Assembly: GCF_003534205.1 (NCBI RefSeq)
Contig: NZ_CP011102.1
Location: 1,004,036 to 1,068,035 of the forward strand
Length of the DNA stretch: 64,000 nucleotides
Direction: 5' to 3'
From: Listeria weihenstephanensis
GTDB taxonomy: Bacteria; Bacillota; Bacilli; Lactobacillales; Listeriaceae
The translations under genes and the position numbers were made by a program. A model generated the notes under the pieces. That model saw only the letters and a list, made by a program, of their open reading frames with translations. It was not told where the DNA came from and did no database searches. This document shows positions 54,866 to 63,085 of the stretch, piece after piece. How positions within the stretch are numbered: position 1 is the first letter of the stretch; every line of letters starts with the position of its first letter.

Positions 54866-55729
54866 CTATTCTTTAATAACCTGTTTCACGGCACGAAGAA
54901 ATCCACGTCTGTTATTTATTTCATCAATGGTAGCTTCATAAACCGTTATTGACTCCTCGTCTTTTGTAACTTTAGGGACTTCAAACTTATCAAATTTATT
55001 TCGTTCTACAAGAATACTTTTCCCCTCATTCTCATTGTAATAACTGATGCGGTCAATTTTTGCATTAGGTGAGTTTGATGCAAGTAAGGCAAAAGGATTA
55101 TTATTTAACTCACCATCATCACTAGCTTTGATATGGAGGAAGTTAGTGTTTTTGTCCTCAGTATTCCAATAGTTTAGAAGATCTGAATTGAACTGTTTAT
55201 CTTTTGAAATCTTGTCACCTTGTAGTACATGACGAGTATTTAAGTTACTAACTTTCAGTTCAAGAACACGAGAATGTTCAAAGAATTTTAGGAAAACTTC
55301 GTTCCCAGCAGGTATATTTACAACAATTGGTATGAAGTCGGTTTTAAAGATAGTTTTACATGCTTCAGTAAGGATAGTGTTAATTCTACTGTATGCAATA
55401 CCAGTGTTCAAATTTTTTTGAGAATAGTTTCTATTTTGTATAAGCAAAGTATTCGACGAAAAATCTAGTGCAAAAATAGTTCTTTCAAAGGGTTCAATGC
55501 CATCTATAGGAACCCACTGCTTATTTTTAATTGTATTTGATGAAGCTACATATTCCTGACCCAAGCTACCCATCAAGACTCCACGTTCATAAAAAACATC
55601 ATTGTTGATTAAATAACGTAAATTATGACCTGCATCAAAAACATCTAACTTGTTTAAATGGTTTACAAGATGCTCTTCCTTTCCATTAGGTTTTAAATCT
55701 GAATACAAATCATAAATCTTAAAATTCAT
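54866..55729 (-). CDS. Unrecognised protein in the mobile region
   Basis: 287 residues, soluble, acidic-basic mixed, no signal peptide or helix. Readable features: ALDFSSNTLLIQNRNYSQKN (about 88-107), an apparent beta-rich core FIPIVVNIPAGNEVFLKFFEHSRVLELKVSNLNT, and a C-terminal helix NNRRGFLRAVKQVIKE. I do not recognise a family. GGAGGTGGG is a strong RBS. It is AT-rich, sits between an integrase and a serine recombinase, and is the only gene there without a mobility role, so it is a candidate cargo (possibly defence) gene. Confidence 0.75.
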   Translation of the reverse strand: MNFKIYDLYSDLKPNGKEEHLVNHLNKLDVFDAGHNLRYLINNDVFYERGVLMGSLGQEYVASSNTIKNKQWVPIDGIEPFERTIFALDFSSNTLLIQNRNYSQKNLNTGIAYSRINTILTEACKTIFKTDFIPIVVNIPAGNEVFLKFFEHSRVLELKVSNLNTRHVLQGDKISKDKQFNSDLLNYWNTEDKNTNFLHIKASDDGELNNNPFALLASNSPNAKIDRISYYNENEGKSILVERNKFDKFEVPKVTKDEESITVYEATIDEINNRRGFLRAVKQVIKE

Positions 55730-55803
55730 AAATGTCCCACCTCCATATGTGATAAATCTATGATACCATATTTATACACAATGATAAAGCGCTTTCTAAC
55801 GAA

Positions 55804-56385
55804 TTATTTGGAAGACATTTTTTTATATATAGTAGCTTTAGGAACACCCGTAGCCTTTACAATATCTGAAACAGACAAGTTGTTTGAATCTCTATTATTC
55901 ATCAAATGTAAAGCTTGTTTAATGTTTTCTTCTGGTTGTCCTTTACGACCTAACTTTTTCCCAGCTTGTTGAGCTCTTATTTTCCCTTCAGTCGTCCGAT
56001 TGACAATCATATCTCTTTCAAATTCGGCAAAAGCACCTAGAACATTAAATAATAGTTTCTGCATAGGATTGCTCTCAGCATCTGCACTAAAGGTCATATT
56101 ATTATCTATAAAAACAACAGTTACTCCTTTTTCGAAAAATTCATTCATTACATTATTTAAATCAATTATAGATCGTGCTAAACGGTCTATTTTTGTGATA
56201 TAAACAATATCGCCTTCACGTGAATTTTTGATTAAATCTTTTAAAGCTTCTCGGTTTCTTGTAGTGGTACCTGTTTTCTTTTCAATATATAAATAATCTT
56301 CAGCGATGCCCTGTTTAAGCAATTTTTCTTTCTGAGTTTCTAAATCTTGTCCTACAGTGCTCACCCGAGCGTAACCCAATTTCAT
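55804..56385 (-). CDS. Serine recombinase (resolvase/invertase)
   Basis: 193 residues. Nucleophile Ser in LGYARVSTVGQDLETQ, IDRLARS and GVTVVFIDNNMTF as in Tn3-type resolvases, AEFERDMIVNRTTEGKIRAQQAGKKLGRK, and a C-terminal HTH (SVSDIVKATGVPKATIYKKM). Size is that of small resolvase/invertases. AGGAG lies 9 bp before the ATG at 56385. Likely resolves multimers or inverts a segment of the element. Confidence 0.93.
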   Translation of the reverse strand: MKLGYARVSTVGQDLETQKEKLLKQGIAEDYLYIEKKTGTTTRNREALKDLIKNSREGDIVYITKIDRLARSIIDLNNVMNEFFEKGVTVVFIDNNMTFSADAESNPMQKLLFNVLGAFAEFERDMIVNRTTEGKIRAQQAGKKLGRKGQPEENIKQALHLMNNRDSNNLSVSDIVKATGVPKATIYKKMSSK

Positions 56386-56399
56386 AATAACAATCTCCT

Positions 56400-56448
56400 G
56401 TCTATAATACACAATAATCTATACTTTTATTATAGACTATCTATTAGA
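56400..56448 (-). promoter_or_regulatory. Promoter and dyad of the resolvase gene (candidate res subsite)
   Basis: GTCTATAAT (56400-56408) faces ATTATAGAC (56429-56437), a perfect 9-bp inverted repeat. On the minus strand TATAAT in the distal arm is the -10, with a TTGATA 18 bp upstream. Resolvases usually bind such dyads in their own promoter. Confidence 0.6.
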
Positions 56449-56628
56449 CCAATATCAAGTGGAAAACAGACTATTTAGTGACATAAAATTTAGTGTCTCG
56501 ATTTTAAGATATATAGACTGCATGGTTATAAATATTTTTTCAAAAACAACCAACCTAAAGGAGAAAAATAATTAATTTAATGAGAGCAAATAGCGCTGTA
56601 GTATATTGGTTACAAAGATCACATATCT

Positions 56629-56767
56629 GTTTCATTTAGCTAGTGAGTAAATGAAATAATCTAGAATTGATAGCAAATTATTTCATTTATATTTTTTCAA
56701 ACTAGTTAGTGTATAAAAACTAGAATAATTAGAATGTAGTTAAGATGAAAAAATCACTAAATGAAAC
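56629..56767. repeat. Cluster of TTTCATTTA/TAAATGAAA inverted repeats
   Basis: TTTCATTTA at 56630 and 56681, TAAATGAAA at 56648 and 56758: two inverted pairs, with CTAGTGAG/CACTA words between. The whole stretch 56438-56940 is AT-rich and has no convincing gene; two tiny frames after good RBS-like sequences (19 codons at 56580 and 10 codons at 56881) are noted only. Confidence 0.6.
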
Positions 56768-56940
56768 ACCTGTAGTTACTGGTATGAGAGGGTTTACGGG
56801 ATTTTTTTGTGGAATTTCAAATGCAAATTAATTCTAAGCCTTTTATAAAATTACTGTAAAAAAAACACAAGGGGTGGAGTATGAACATGGATTATTCAGA
56901 TAAATACGGTTGAGAAACAACGGGGTGGGTTAAATAAAAG

Positions 56941-56987
56941 ATAGTATCCATTCAAAGCTAGAGATGATCTGAATGGATACTATTTTA
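56941..56987. terminator. Terminator of the primase-like gene
   Basis: Perfect 14-bp arms ATAGTATCCATTCA/TGAATGGATACTAT, T-rich flank. Confidence 0.85.
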
Positions 56988-56994
56988 CCAAAGT

Positions 56995-58884
56995 TTATTT
57001 ATCTTGATTGCTGTAAATAACTGCGACTCTGTGATGGGTGCTATTGAAATTTTTTCTAAATCTTGTTAATATCATTTCTTTTGTATCAGCATTTAAATAA
57101 TCGATATGAACATCATAATCATTTGCAAGTTGTAATTCAAGGCATTTTACTCTTTCTGTTGCTTTGGAAGAGCGGGGGTTTTTATTGGACTGAATTGCTA
57201 ATTCAACAGCTAAATCTTTCAATAACATACATCCATTATTTTTCTTTATCAAGATTTCTAATATAATTTTGATATTACTAGACGTTTTTTTAGTGTCATA
57301 TTCCTGTGGATAAATATCTTTATTCGAAAATGAGCCCTCCAAGTATATACTTTCTTTGTAAGAAATATGTTTGCTCTTTCTAGAATTATAAGTCTTAATC
57401 CCAGAATTTATGCGTTCTATATCAAAAGTATTAAATTGTAAGAGGTTATTATGCCTGACACTTCTGTTAAGATTATGGGACTGCTCTTTAACCGTGTTTT
57501 TAGTGCGATCTCTTATCTGATCAGACATATCACAGTATGATTTTTTTGTAATTAGCCCCAACTCAGCTAGTAAATTTATTTTTTTCCTGATACCTTTGGG
57601 ATCATTTGCTCCTGAAAAATTTAATTCACGCATTTTCTTTTGAATAACCTGAGTAGATGCGAATATTGCTGTTTCTGAGCCACTATGGCATAATGATTTC
57701 TCTGGTAGGAAGTCATATCCTAACTCAATAAGGCATTGAAAAAGAGGTTCAAGTCTATGTTTCGAAAAAATTTTATTTAACTGAGAATCAGTCGAATTCA
57801 ACTCGCTATTAACATCACTATAAATATTGTCAATATGAGTAATAAATTTTTTTTGATATGCATTTTTCATGTCTTTTTTTGTAATCTCTTCGAAAAAATT
57901 TAATAACTCCGATTTATTTTTAAAAGCACCTATACGTTTAATGAGTTGTAATAAATTAAGAGTCTCGTTTAAAGAAAAGCTCTTGTAAAACTGCCTATTA
58001 TTGTTGCTATGGTTGAAAATTGAGGCACTCTTATTACTTTCAACATGTAAGATATCAATAAAGCTATTCCGTTCATTGTCTTTAATGCCTAGTAATAGTG
58101 ACATGGATAAACAATCAACCTTTTCCTCTAAAGTTATTTTCGAATCTAAATCTTTGTTGATAATATATAAAGGCCCATGCTTTTTTTCTAGTAATAATAA
58201 TAATGCTTTAGGGTCATTATTTCTAATTAATTGGCACTCTTCAGTGTATAGATTGAGAGAGGGGGCATCCCTGTGTGCCTGAGGGGAAGTAATCTTGTGT
58301 ACGATCACCCTTTTAGGTGCTATTTCCTCTATATTTTTAGCAATATCGAGTACAAGTAGATTTTCAAAATTTATTTCTGTTCCAGATAAACCGCCAAAAA
58401 AAGGAAGGGTTAGATTATTAGTACATTTATCAGGAGAAAATATTTTATATTCATGTAGTAATTCTGTATATATGTTTTCATAGTCTTCTTTTGAATGTAT
58501 AGTGTCAGCTAAAATGAAAATAATTCTTACCCTTGGACACGTTTCTGTACTACTAAAAGTAAAATAAATAAAACAAGCGTTTTTTTGTGTAAACTCAAAT
58601 TGTTTTAATTTATTGGTTAGATTAGCATCTTTTTCAGGATTATCAAAGTCTAAAGCTATAATTTTTGTTGATAAGAAGTTATTTGACTTTCTGCTTCCTC
58701 GTTCTTTAAGTAAGAATGGAAGAAATGTATGTCCGGTAGTCACCAATTGAAAAAAATTTTGAATAGTTACAAATTCTGGATCGGAGTTCACCATTTTATT
58801 ACTGCGTTCGGGAATACCTTTGGTTGCTTCTTGCTTATTAGTATACTTTTTCTTATCAATTATTATATTTAACATGTTATTCAT
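56995..58884 (-). CDS. Primase-like replication protein of a mobile element
   Basis: 629 residues. The N-terminal part resembles archaeo-eukaryotic primase domains of plasmid, phage and ICE replication proteins: a D-x-D metal motif in IIALDFDNPE (about 78-84), then YFTFSSTETCPRVRIIFIL (about 107-125), where S-x-T..P-R-x-R-x-x-F is the usual second motif, and PDKCTNNLTLPFFGG. No helicase Walker motif is present, so this is not a full primase-helicase. The C-terminal third (KNNGCMLLKDLAVELAIQSNK) looks like a winged helix. GGAGGT precedes the ATG. It likely starts replication of the element. Confidence 0.7.
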   Translation of the reverse strand: MNNMLNIIIDKKKYTNKQEATKGIPERSNKMVNSDPEFVTIQNFFQLVTTGHTFLPFLLKERGSRKSNNFLSTKIIALDFDNPEKDANLTNKLKQFEFTQKNACFIYFTFSSTETCPRVRIIFILADTIHSKEDYENIYTELLHEYKIFSPDKCTNNLTLPFFGGLSGTEINFENLLVLDIAKNIEEIAPKRVIVHKITSPQAHRDAPSLNLYTEECQLIRNNDPKALLLLLEKKHGPLYIINKDLDSKITLEEKVDCLSMSLLLGIKDNERNSFIDILHVESNKSASIFNHSNNNRQFYKSFSLNETLNLLQLIKRIGAFKNKSELLNFFEEITKKDMKNAYQKKFITHIDNIYSDVNSELNSTDSQLNKIFSKHRLEPLFQCLIELGYDFLPEKSLCHSGSETAIFASTQVIQKKMRELNFSGANDPKGIRKKINLLAELGLITKKSYCDMSDQIRDRTKNTVKEQSHNLNRSVRHNNLLQFNTFDIERINSGIKTYNSRKSKHISYKESIYLEGSFSNKDIYPQEYDTKKTSSNIKIILEILIKKNNGCMLLKDLAVELAIQSNKNPRSSKATERVKCLELQLANDYDVHIDYLNADTKEMILTRFRKNFNSTHHRVAVIYSNQDK

Positions 58885-58895
58885 CTTTTTATACC

Positions 58896-58914
58896 TCCTA
58901 TGATTTACTCATAG
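58896..58914 (-). promoter_or_regulatory. Hairpin with a four-codon ORF, masking the RBS of the primase-like gene
   Basis: On the minus strand CCTATGA-GTAAA-TCATAGG, with the last bases being part of the AGGAGGT ribosome-binding site. The same bases contain ATG AGT AAA TCA TAG. Both features point to translational control of the gene behind. Confidence 0.6.
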
Positions 58915-58978
58915 GCATCACCTTCTTTCTATAATCATATTTATTTAGCTTTATTAAGTAACATCTACCTTTATTCTA

Positions 58979-59016
58979 CCACCCTAATATCTTAAATATT
59001 ATTAATTATAGGGTGG
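58979..59016. promoter_or_regulatory. Inverted repeat in the leader of the primase-like gene
   Basis: CCACCCTA and TAGGGTGG, 8 bp perfect, 22 bp apart; either a regulator site or an RNA stem. Confidence 0.5.
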
Positions 59017-59053
59017 TGGAATAAGACTTCATATTCAAACTTCTAATGAGACT

Positions 59054-59082
59054 ATTATACCATAAATGTGGGTAAAATTCAA
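59054..59082 (-). promoter_or_regulatory. Promoter of the primase-like gene
   Basis: Minus strand TTGAAT, 17 bp, TATAAT. It gives a leader of about 160 nt that includes the two structures at 58979 and 58896. Confidence 0.7.
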
Positions 59083-59185
59083 GTTTTTATACTTATGATT
59101 TTTGTTGACTTTCATTACTCCAACAACGACTTTGACTCGATCTAAACTTCTCGGAATAGTTCTTAAGTATGGTTTTTAGGGAACG

Positions 59186-59232
59186 ATAAAAAACACCCTC
59201 TTAGAGATACGCTGACCTCATTTTGAAGGTGT
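59186..59232 (-). terminator. Terminator of the two-gene unit 60104-59250
   Basis: Minus strand ACACCTTC pairs with GAGGGTGT, followed by TTTTTT. Confidence 0.7.
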
Positions 59233-59249
59233 CTACCAGAATTTTTCAC

Positions 59250-59873
59250 TTAAGAATGAAAATTATACTCTAGTATTAATGAATCAATATTTTTTTGTAT
59301 TTCCTCAATTTCACCTCCTCGTTCGTAGCTATTCTCAAGATTATTATTTCCTTTTTTCAAATAACTTTTGATATCTTTAATCTGGATATCTAATATTCTT
59401 ATTTGTTGCTTAATGATAGCGTTTCCGCCACTGAAATAGGGGTTAGAAAGATACCAAGGAGCTTTGATGTTTTTTAGATGTTTTTTGCTTTGCTTTAAAC
59501 TAGCCATACTTGATTTTAAATTAGCCTCAATTGTTACAGAGTTTTCAGAACTGATACTAGAAAAAAGAGGATCTTCTGACTTGCCAGAATCAGCCCAGCC
59601 TGTATATGTAACGTAGGATGCAACAGAATCACGTGAATTTTTCATCGCAGATACAGAATCAGAATAGGCTGGAAAAAAACTCTCTGAATACCAAGCATTT
59701 GCTTCTGAATTACTCATGCTAGGAAAGATCCAAATACCAATAATAAGAATACACGATGTTAGTATAAGCTGTTTTATGCTAATATTTTTATTTCTGTCTT
59801 TCAATATTTTATAGAACGAATAAAGACTGTAACCTATAGTAATAATTCCCAAACATTTTAATATAAAAACCAT
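59250..59873 (-). CDS. Membrane protein with extracellular helical domain, unknown
   Basis: 207 residues from the ATG at 59873 (AGTAGGAG upstream). Two helices (about 3-20 and 35-55) then an outside, coiled-coil-prone domain rich in Ser, Lys and Asn with TYTGWADSGKS. No family recognised. It follows a small XRE gene by 36 bp, so may be regulated by it; it could be an exclusion or immunity-type surface protein, but nothing proves this. Confidence 0.65.
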   Translation of the reverse strand: MVFILKCLGIITIGYSLYSFYKILKDRNKNISIKQLILTSCILIIGIWIFPSMSNSEANAWYSESFFPAYSDSVSAMKNSRDSVASYVTYTGWADSGKSEDPLFSSISSENSVTIEANLKSSMASLKQSKKHLKNIKAPWYLSNPYFSGGNAIIKQQIRILDIQIKDIKSYLKKGNNNLENSYERGGEIEEIQKNIDSLILEYNFHS

Positions 59874-59909
59874 TTTATAAACTCCTACTTTCCGCAATTT
59901 TATAGTTTA

Positions 59910-60104
59910 TTATTTATCAAAAAATAACTTTTCAACGTCAGCTTTAAGGGCATTCGATATTGCTCTCATCGTTTCTTTTTTAGGATTCTTAATTTTGTAA
60001 TTTTCAATGTAATTTATTGTTCTTCTTGAAACCCCTGATTCTTCTGCTAGACGACTCTGGCTCCATCCAAGTTGTTTTCGTAGTATTTTCATATTTGAAT
60101 CCAT
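59910..60104 (-). CDS. Small XRE-type regulator
   Basis: 64 residues, one HTH_3 domain (KILRKQLGWSQSRLAEESGVSRRTINYIENYKIKNPKKETMRAISNAL). Divergent from the cI-like gene; its promoter -35 lies within operator GTAAACTATAGGTTAC, so it is controlled by one or both regulators. Confidence 0.9.
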   Translation of the reverse strand: MDSNMKILRKQLGWSQSRLAEESGVSRRTINYIENYKIKNPKKETMRAISNALKADVEKLFFDK

Positions 60105-60135
60105 CTAATCCCTCCCTCCCTTATTTAATTATAGG

Positions 60136-60202
60136 ATAAATTATTCCTTTTGTAAACTATAGGTTACAATTATATTTTTATGAAATGTAATCTCTGAGTT
60201 AC
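60136..60202. promoter_or_regulatory. Divergent regulator promoter region with two matched 16-bp operators
   Basis: GTAAACTATAGGTTAC (60152-60167) and GTAATCTCTGAGTTAC (60187-60202) share GTAA-CT-T--GTTAC dyads, 35 bp apart centre to centre. Minus strand promoter TTTACA, 17 bp, TATAAT overlaps the first; the + strand -10 TATACT (60212-60217) lies beside the second. Confidence 0.75.
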
Positions 60203-60249
60203 ATAATGTGCTATACTTATTCATAAGATAAGTGAGCGGAGGTGCCGAA

Positions 60250-60885
60250 ATGACTGAATTAGGGGCAGAGTTATTTAAAGTTAGAAAGAGCTTAGGTTTA
60301 TCTTTGAGAGAAGCAGGAAAAAAGATTGACTTAAGTCATAATTACATACGTAAGTTAGAAAAAGGCTTTGATCCACAGACGAAAAAAGATGTTAAACCTT
60401 CAGTCGAGACATTGAAAAGAATTGCTATGGGTTATGATATAGATTTTGATAGATTAATGCAGTTGGCAAACTTTACATTACCATCTGTCGAGGATGATGC
60501 CCCGCTAATTAAAGTTCCTATCTATAAGAATATAGTGGATATGAGACTAAGTGCAGTAACCAGCGATTTTCGAATGTACAAGCAGGATACAGTATCAAAG
60601 AACGCTATGTTGCTTGAAGTGTCTGATTCAACATTAAATACATTTAAAGCTATATCATTACTATTATTGGAGCCTTTCCAAGGTGTTTTGAACAATGAAC
60701 TAGCTTTGTTTATTATTGATAATAAAATGATTATTGGTTGCATGCATATGGATAACGATGGTAAACAAATTATTCAGCGTATTGATTCAAAGAATGAACA
60801 GATCATTTACCAAGATAAACTAGAAATTTGGAGAATAGTTGAGATAATTCATTTAGTTGGTCAAGGTGAATCAAAAGGAATATAA
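60250..60885 (+). CDS. cI/ImmR-like XRE repressor
   Basis: 211 residues. N-terminal HTH (LRKSLGLSLREAGKKIDLSHNYIRKLEKGFDPQTKKDVKPSVETLKRIAMGYDIDFDRLM-like), then a C-terminal domain with the LexA/peptidase S24 shape (PIYKNI..., NELALFIIDNKMIIGCM). No clear Ser/Lys catalytic pair is seen, so self-cleavage is doubtful. GGAGGTG sets the ATG at 60250. Likely master repressor of the element, acting on the dyads upstream. Confidence 0.85.
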   Translation: MTELGAELFKVRKSLGLSLREAGKKIDLSHNYIRKLEKGFDPQTKKDVKPSVETLKRIAMGYDIDFDRLMQLANFTLPSVEDDAPLIKVPIYKNIVDMRLSAVTSDFRMYKQDTVSKNAMLLEVSDSTLNTFKAISLLLLEPFQGVLNNELALFIIDNKMIIGCMHMDNDGKQIIQRIDSKNEQIIYQDKLEIWRIVEIIHLVGQGESKGI

Positions 60886-60924
60886 ATAATCATGTAATTG
60901 TTAGTATGATTTATCAATATTTAC

Positions 60925-60953
60925 CTGACGTATTCTTGAACTTTTGCTATAAT
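60925..60953 (+). promoter_or_regulatory. Promoter of the LXG toxin operon
   Basis: CTGACG, 17 bp, TATAAT, 55 bp before the first gene. Confidence 0.6.
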
Positions 60954-61007
60954 AGAAATACCTAGTTTGTTTTTGGTATATTAATATGGTAAAGGAGAGA
61001 TAGTGAA

Positions 61008-61292
61008 ATGGCTAAAATTAGTGTGAACAGAGATACCATGATGAATCATGCGGCTGATTTGAGTTCTAGTGTGCAGGGAATGGCATATCACCCTATGAAA
61101 AATGGTAATATGAGCTACACGCAGAGTAATTCTATGTTGCAATATCGGGAGTGTTTGCTAGAATTGCTGGATGGCGTGGAGACTTTTGAAAGCGTTGTGC
61201 AAGAGGATGCTAAGCGTATTAAACAAATTGGAGAGGCTTATGCGCAAAAAGACAGAGAAGTCGGGCAGAAGCTACATTTGGAGGTGCGCTAG
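61008..61292 (+). CDS. Type VII secretion LXG-operon small protein (TIGR04197-like)
   Basis: 94 residues, all-helical, hairpin-like, with MKNGNMSYTQSNSMLQYREC and EDAKRIKQIGEAYAQKD. Small WXG100-like proteins of this kind are first genes in LXG toxin operons and are thought to be targeting partners that form a complex with the LXG domain for export. RBS AAAGGAG. Confidence 0.75.
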   Translation: MAKISVNRDTMMNHAADLSSSVQGMAYHPMKNGNMSYTQSNSMLQYRECLLELLDGVETFESVVQEDAKRIKQIGEAYAQKDREVGQKLHLEVR

Positions 61293-61293
61293 G

Positions 61294-61662
61294 ATGGATC
61301 AAAAAATGGAGGCGCTACATCAGAAGTTGCAAAGGATGAGGCGGGAGAAAGAAGTACAGGAAGATGCGTTGTATGCGATACGGCAAAAACAAGTGCGGTT
61401 AGAATCGGCGGAATCGGAATTATTTCATATGGAGCGAGAAAAGTCGAATTTGGTCGCGCAAGCTCACGAAGTTTGGCAAGGAAATCACGGGAGAAGCGTC
61501 GCGCACGAAGCGGAAGACATAGCGCATCAGAATTGGCGCCAACTTCGGCGGACGGTGGAGGACTCACGAGAAGCTTTACAGCAGGAACAACAACGGCTAC
61601 AAAATAATGTCTATCAGCTAGAGGAAGAGCAGAAACGGATACATAAGGAGTTGTTGCTATGA
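61294..61662 (+). CDS. Coiled-coil partner protein of the LXG toxin (DUF5082-like)
   Basis: 122 residues, almost wholly coiled coil, Glu/Gln/Arg-rich. Start ATG 1 bp after the previous stop with GGAGGTG upstream. Second gene of the LXG operon, the position of DUF5082/YwqH-type chaperone or targeting proteins. It contains a central W-Q-G-N/H turn (EVWQGNHGRS) like a WXG motif. Confidence 0.7.
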   Translation: MDQKMEALHQKLQRMRREKEVQEDALYAIRQKQVRLESAESELFHMEREKSNLVAQAHEVWQGNHGRSVAHEAEDIAHQNWRQLRRTVEDSREALQQEQQRLQNNVYQLEEEQKRIHKELLL

Positions 61663-63074
61663 CGCGTATTGATATTGCGGAAGTAACCCATTTCAGAAGC
61701 CAACTCCGAGCAACGAATCAAGAAATCACACCGCGTATTGAGGCTGTCAAACAAGCGGTGACGAACTATTTGAATGATGGATCGATAACAGGTGAAGCGA
61801 TTCAGGCGTCGAAAGAATATTATGCAGGCGCGTATATCCAGTTATGTGGATCGATTAAACAAGCGCTGAAAATGAGTGAAGACAAGCTACAGCAGTATAT
61901 TCAGGATTTTCATAGCCAAGTAGATACTTCCCATAACGCAAGGCTTGACGCGGACGGTATTTATGACTTAGATCAAAGAATTAATGGTTTTGAGAATCGG
62001 ATGGAGAATTTGACCGCAGAACTCAGCGCGATTAATGGTACGCAAAAAGCATCCGAGCTGAATTATCTCGCGACGCAGATATTTGAAGCGCATAAAAAAG
62101 AGGAGATTTTGGCTAAATATCTTGATTTTGAGCGGAGCCATGCTAATTTTTTCAGAGAGTTAGGAGAATTAGCGCATTATATTAAGCAAGCTTTGCGAGA
62201 TATTCAGAAAAATATTCGTTTTGATAGAGCGACAGGAACGTATGGTGTGGATAAATTAAATCCAACTAATTTTAAAGAACTTTCTAGATTATACGCCAGT
62301 CAGCAAGCAATTGATGATAAAATAAAGGAAATCGAGGATATCGGTTTGACGCCTGTGATTCCGAATGGGAATAGTGCTGGATTTATAATGCATGATGGGC
62401 AAGTGAACACGACGGCTACGCTTGGATTTGTGAATGAGCAGATGATCTATTGGCAGAATGAATCGACTTTCCGAGAGCTGTTCCTTGTGGGCTCATCATA
62501 TCGCGTGTTGTATGGTATTGATGCGGTAACAGGCCAGCACGTGACAGACTCGAGGTTAGCTTTTGATCTGTTAGTATTGGCAAGTAGCGCTTTCGGTGTT
62601 TCGAGCTTTGCCACGCGTTTTGGAGCGGTTAAAACAGCATCGTTTGATAAGGATGTTGTATTGAAGAACATTGAGGCAAGCAAGGCAGCACGTGCGAGTT
62701 CTAATTTTGATGTGTATGCATCAAAGGAGAAGGGTGTTTTAAAAAATGCTGAAGCTAATTTAATACCTAAAGTTAAGCCTATGCAGATGCATCATTATGC
62801 TACAAATAAGAGTAAGACCTATACTCATCAAATGGAAAATGTGACTAAAAAATATGGATTAGATTTAGATGAATCTTGGAATAAAGAATTATTACCTCAT
62901 CAGGGCAGGCATCCAAACGCGTATCATGAGTACGTTCTAGATAAGTTGAATACGTATGATGCAATCGCACAAGGTGATAGAGAGCTATTCTTAGAGTTAT
63001 ATGAGGAATTGAAGTTCAAGATTCGAGTTAATCCAGACATGCTATATAAAGAGTACTGGTTGAACTTAAAATAG
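61659..63074 (+). CDS. LXG polymorphic toxin with C-terminal nuclease-like domain
   Basis: 471 residues. LXG domain about 1-210 (helical; TRIDIAEVTHFRSQLRATNQ, L-x-G export region). A linker with hydrophobic patch follows, then a toxin domain from about 371: MHHYATNKSKTYTHQME, WNKELLPHQGRHPNAYHEYV with His378/379, His414, His418 and His423, in the pattern of HNH/Endo VII-type nucleases (AHH-like). It would be exported by the type VII system to kill competitors. Overlaps the previous gene by 4 bp. The exact fold needs a profile search. Confidence 0.85.
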   Translation: MTRIDIAEVTHFRSQLRATNQEITPRIEAVKQAVTNYLNDGSITGEAIQASKEYYAGAYIQLCGSIKQALKMSEDKLQQYIQDFHSQVDTSHNARLDADGIYDLDQRINGFENRMENLTAELSAINGTQKASELNYLATQIFEAHKKEEILAKYLDFERSHANFFRELGELAHYIKQALRDIQKNIRFDRATGTYGVDKLNPTNFKELSRLYASQQAIDDKIKEIEDIGLTPVIPNGNSAGFIMHDGQVNTTATLGFVNEQMIYWQNESTFRELFLVGSSYRVLYGIDAVTGQHVTDSRLAFDLLVLASSAFGVSSFATRFGAVKTASFDKDVVLKNIEASKAARASSNFDVYASKEKGVLKNAEANLIPKVKPMQMHHYATNKSKTYTHQMENVTKKYGLDLDESWNKELLPHQGRHPNAYHEYVLDKLNTYDAIAQGDRELFLELYEELKFKIRVNPDMLYKEYWLNLK

Positions 63075-63085
63075 GAGGAGTAAAC

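Noticed and set aside
54866-55729. Call as a named defence protein (for example KwaB-like)
   Set aside because: No motif supports a specific family; left as unknown.
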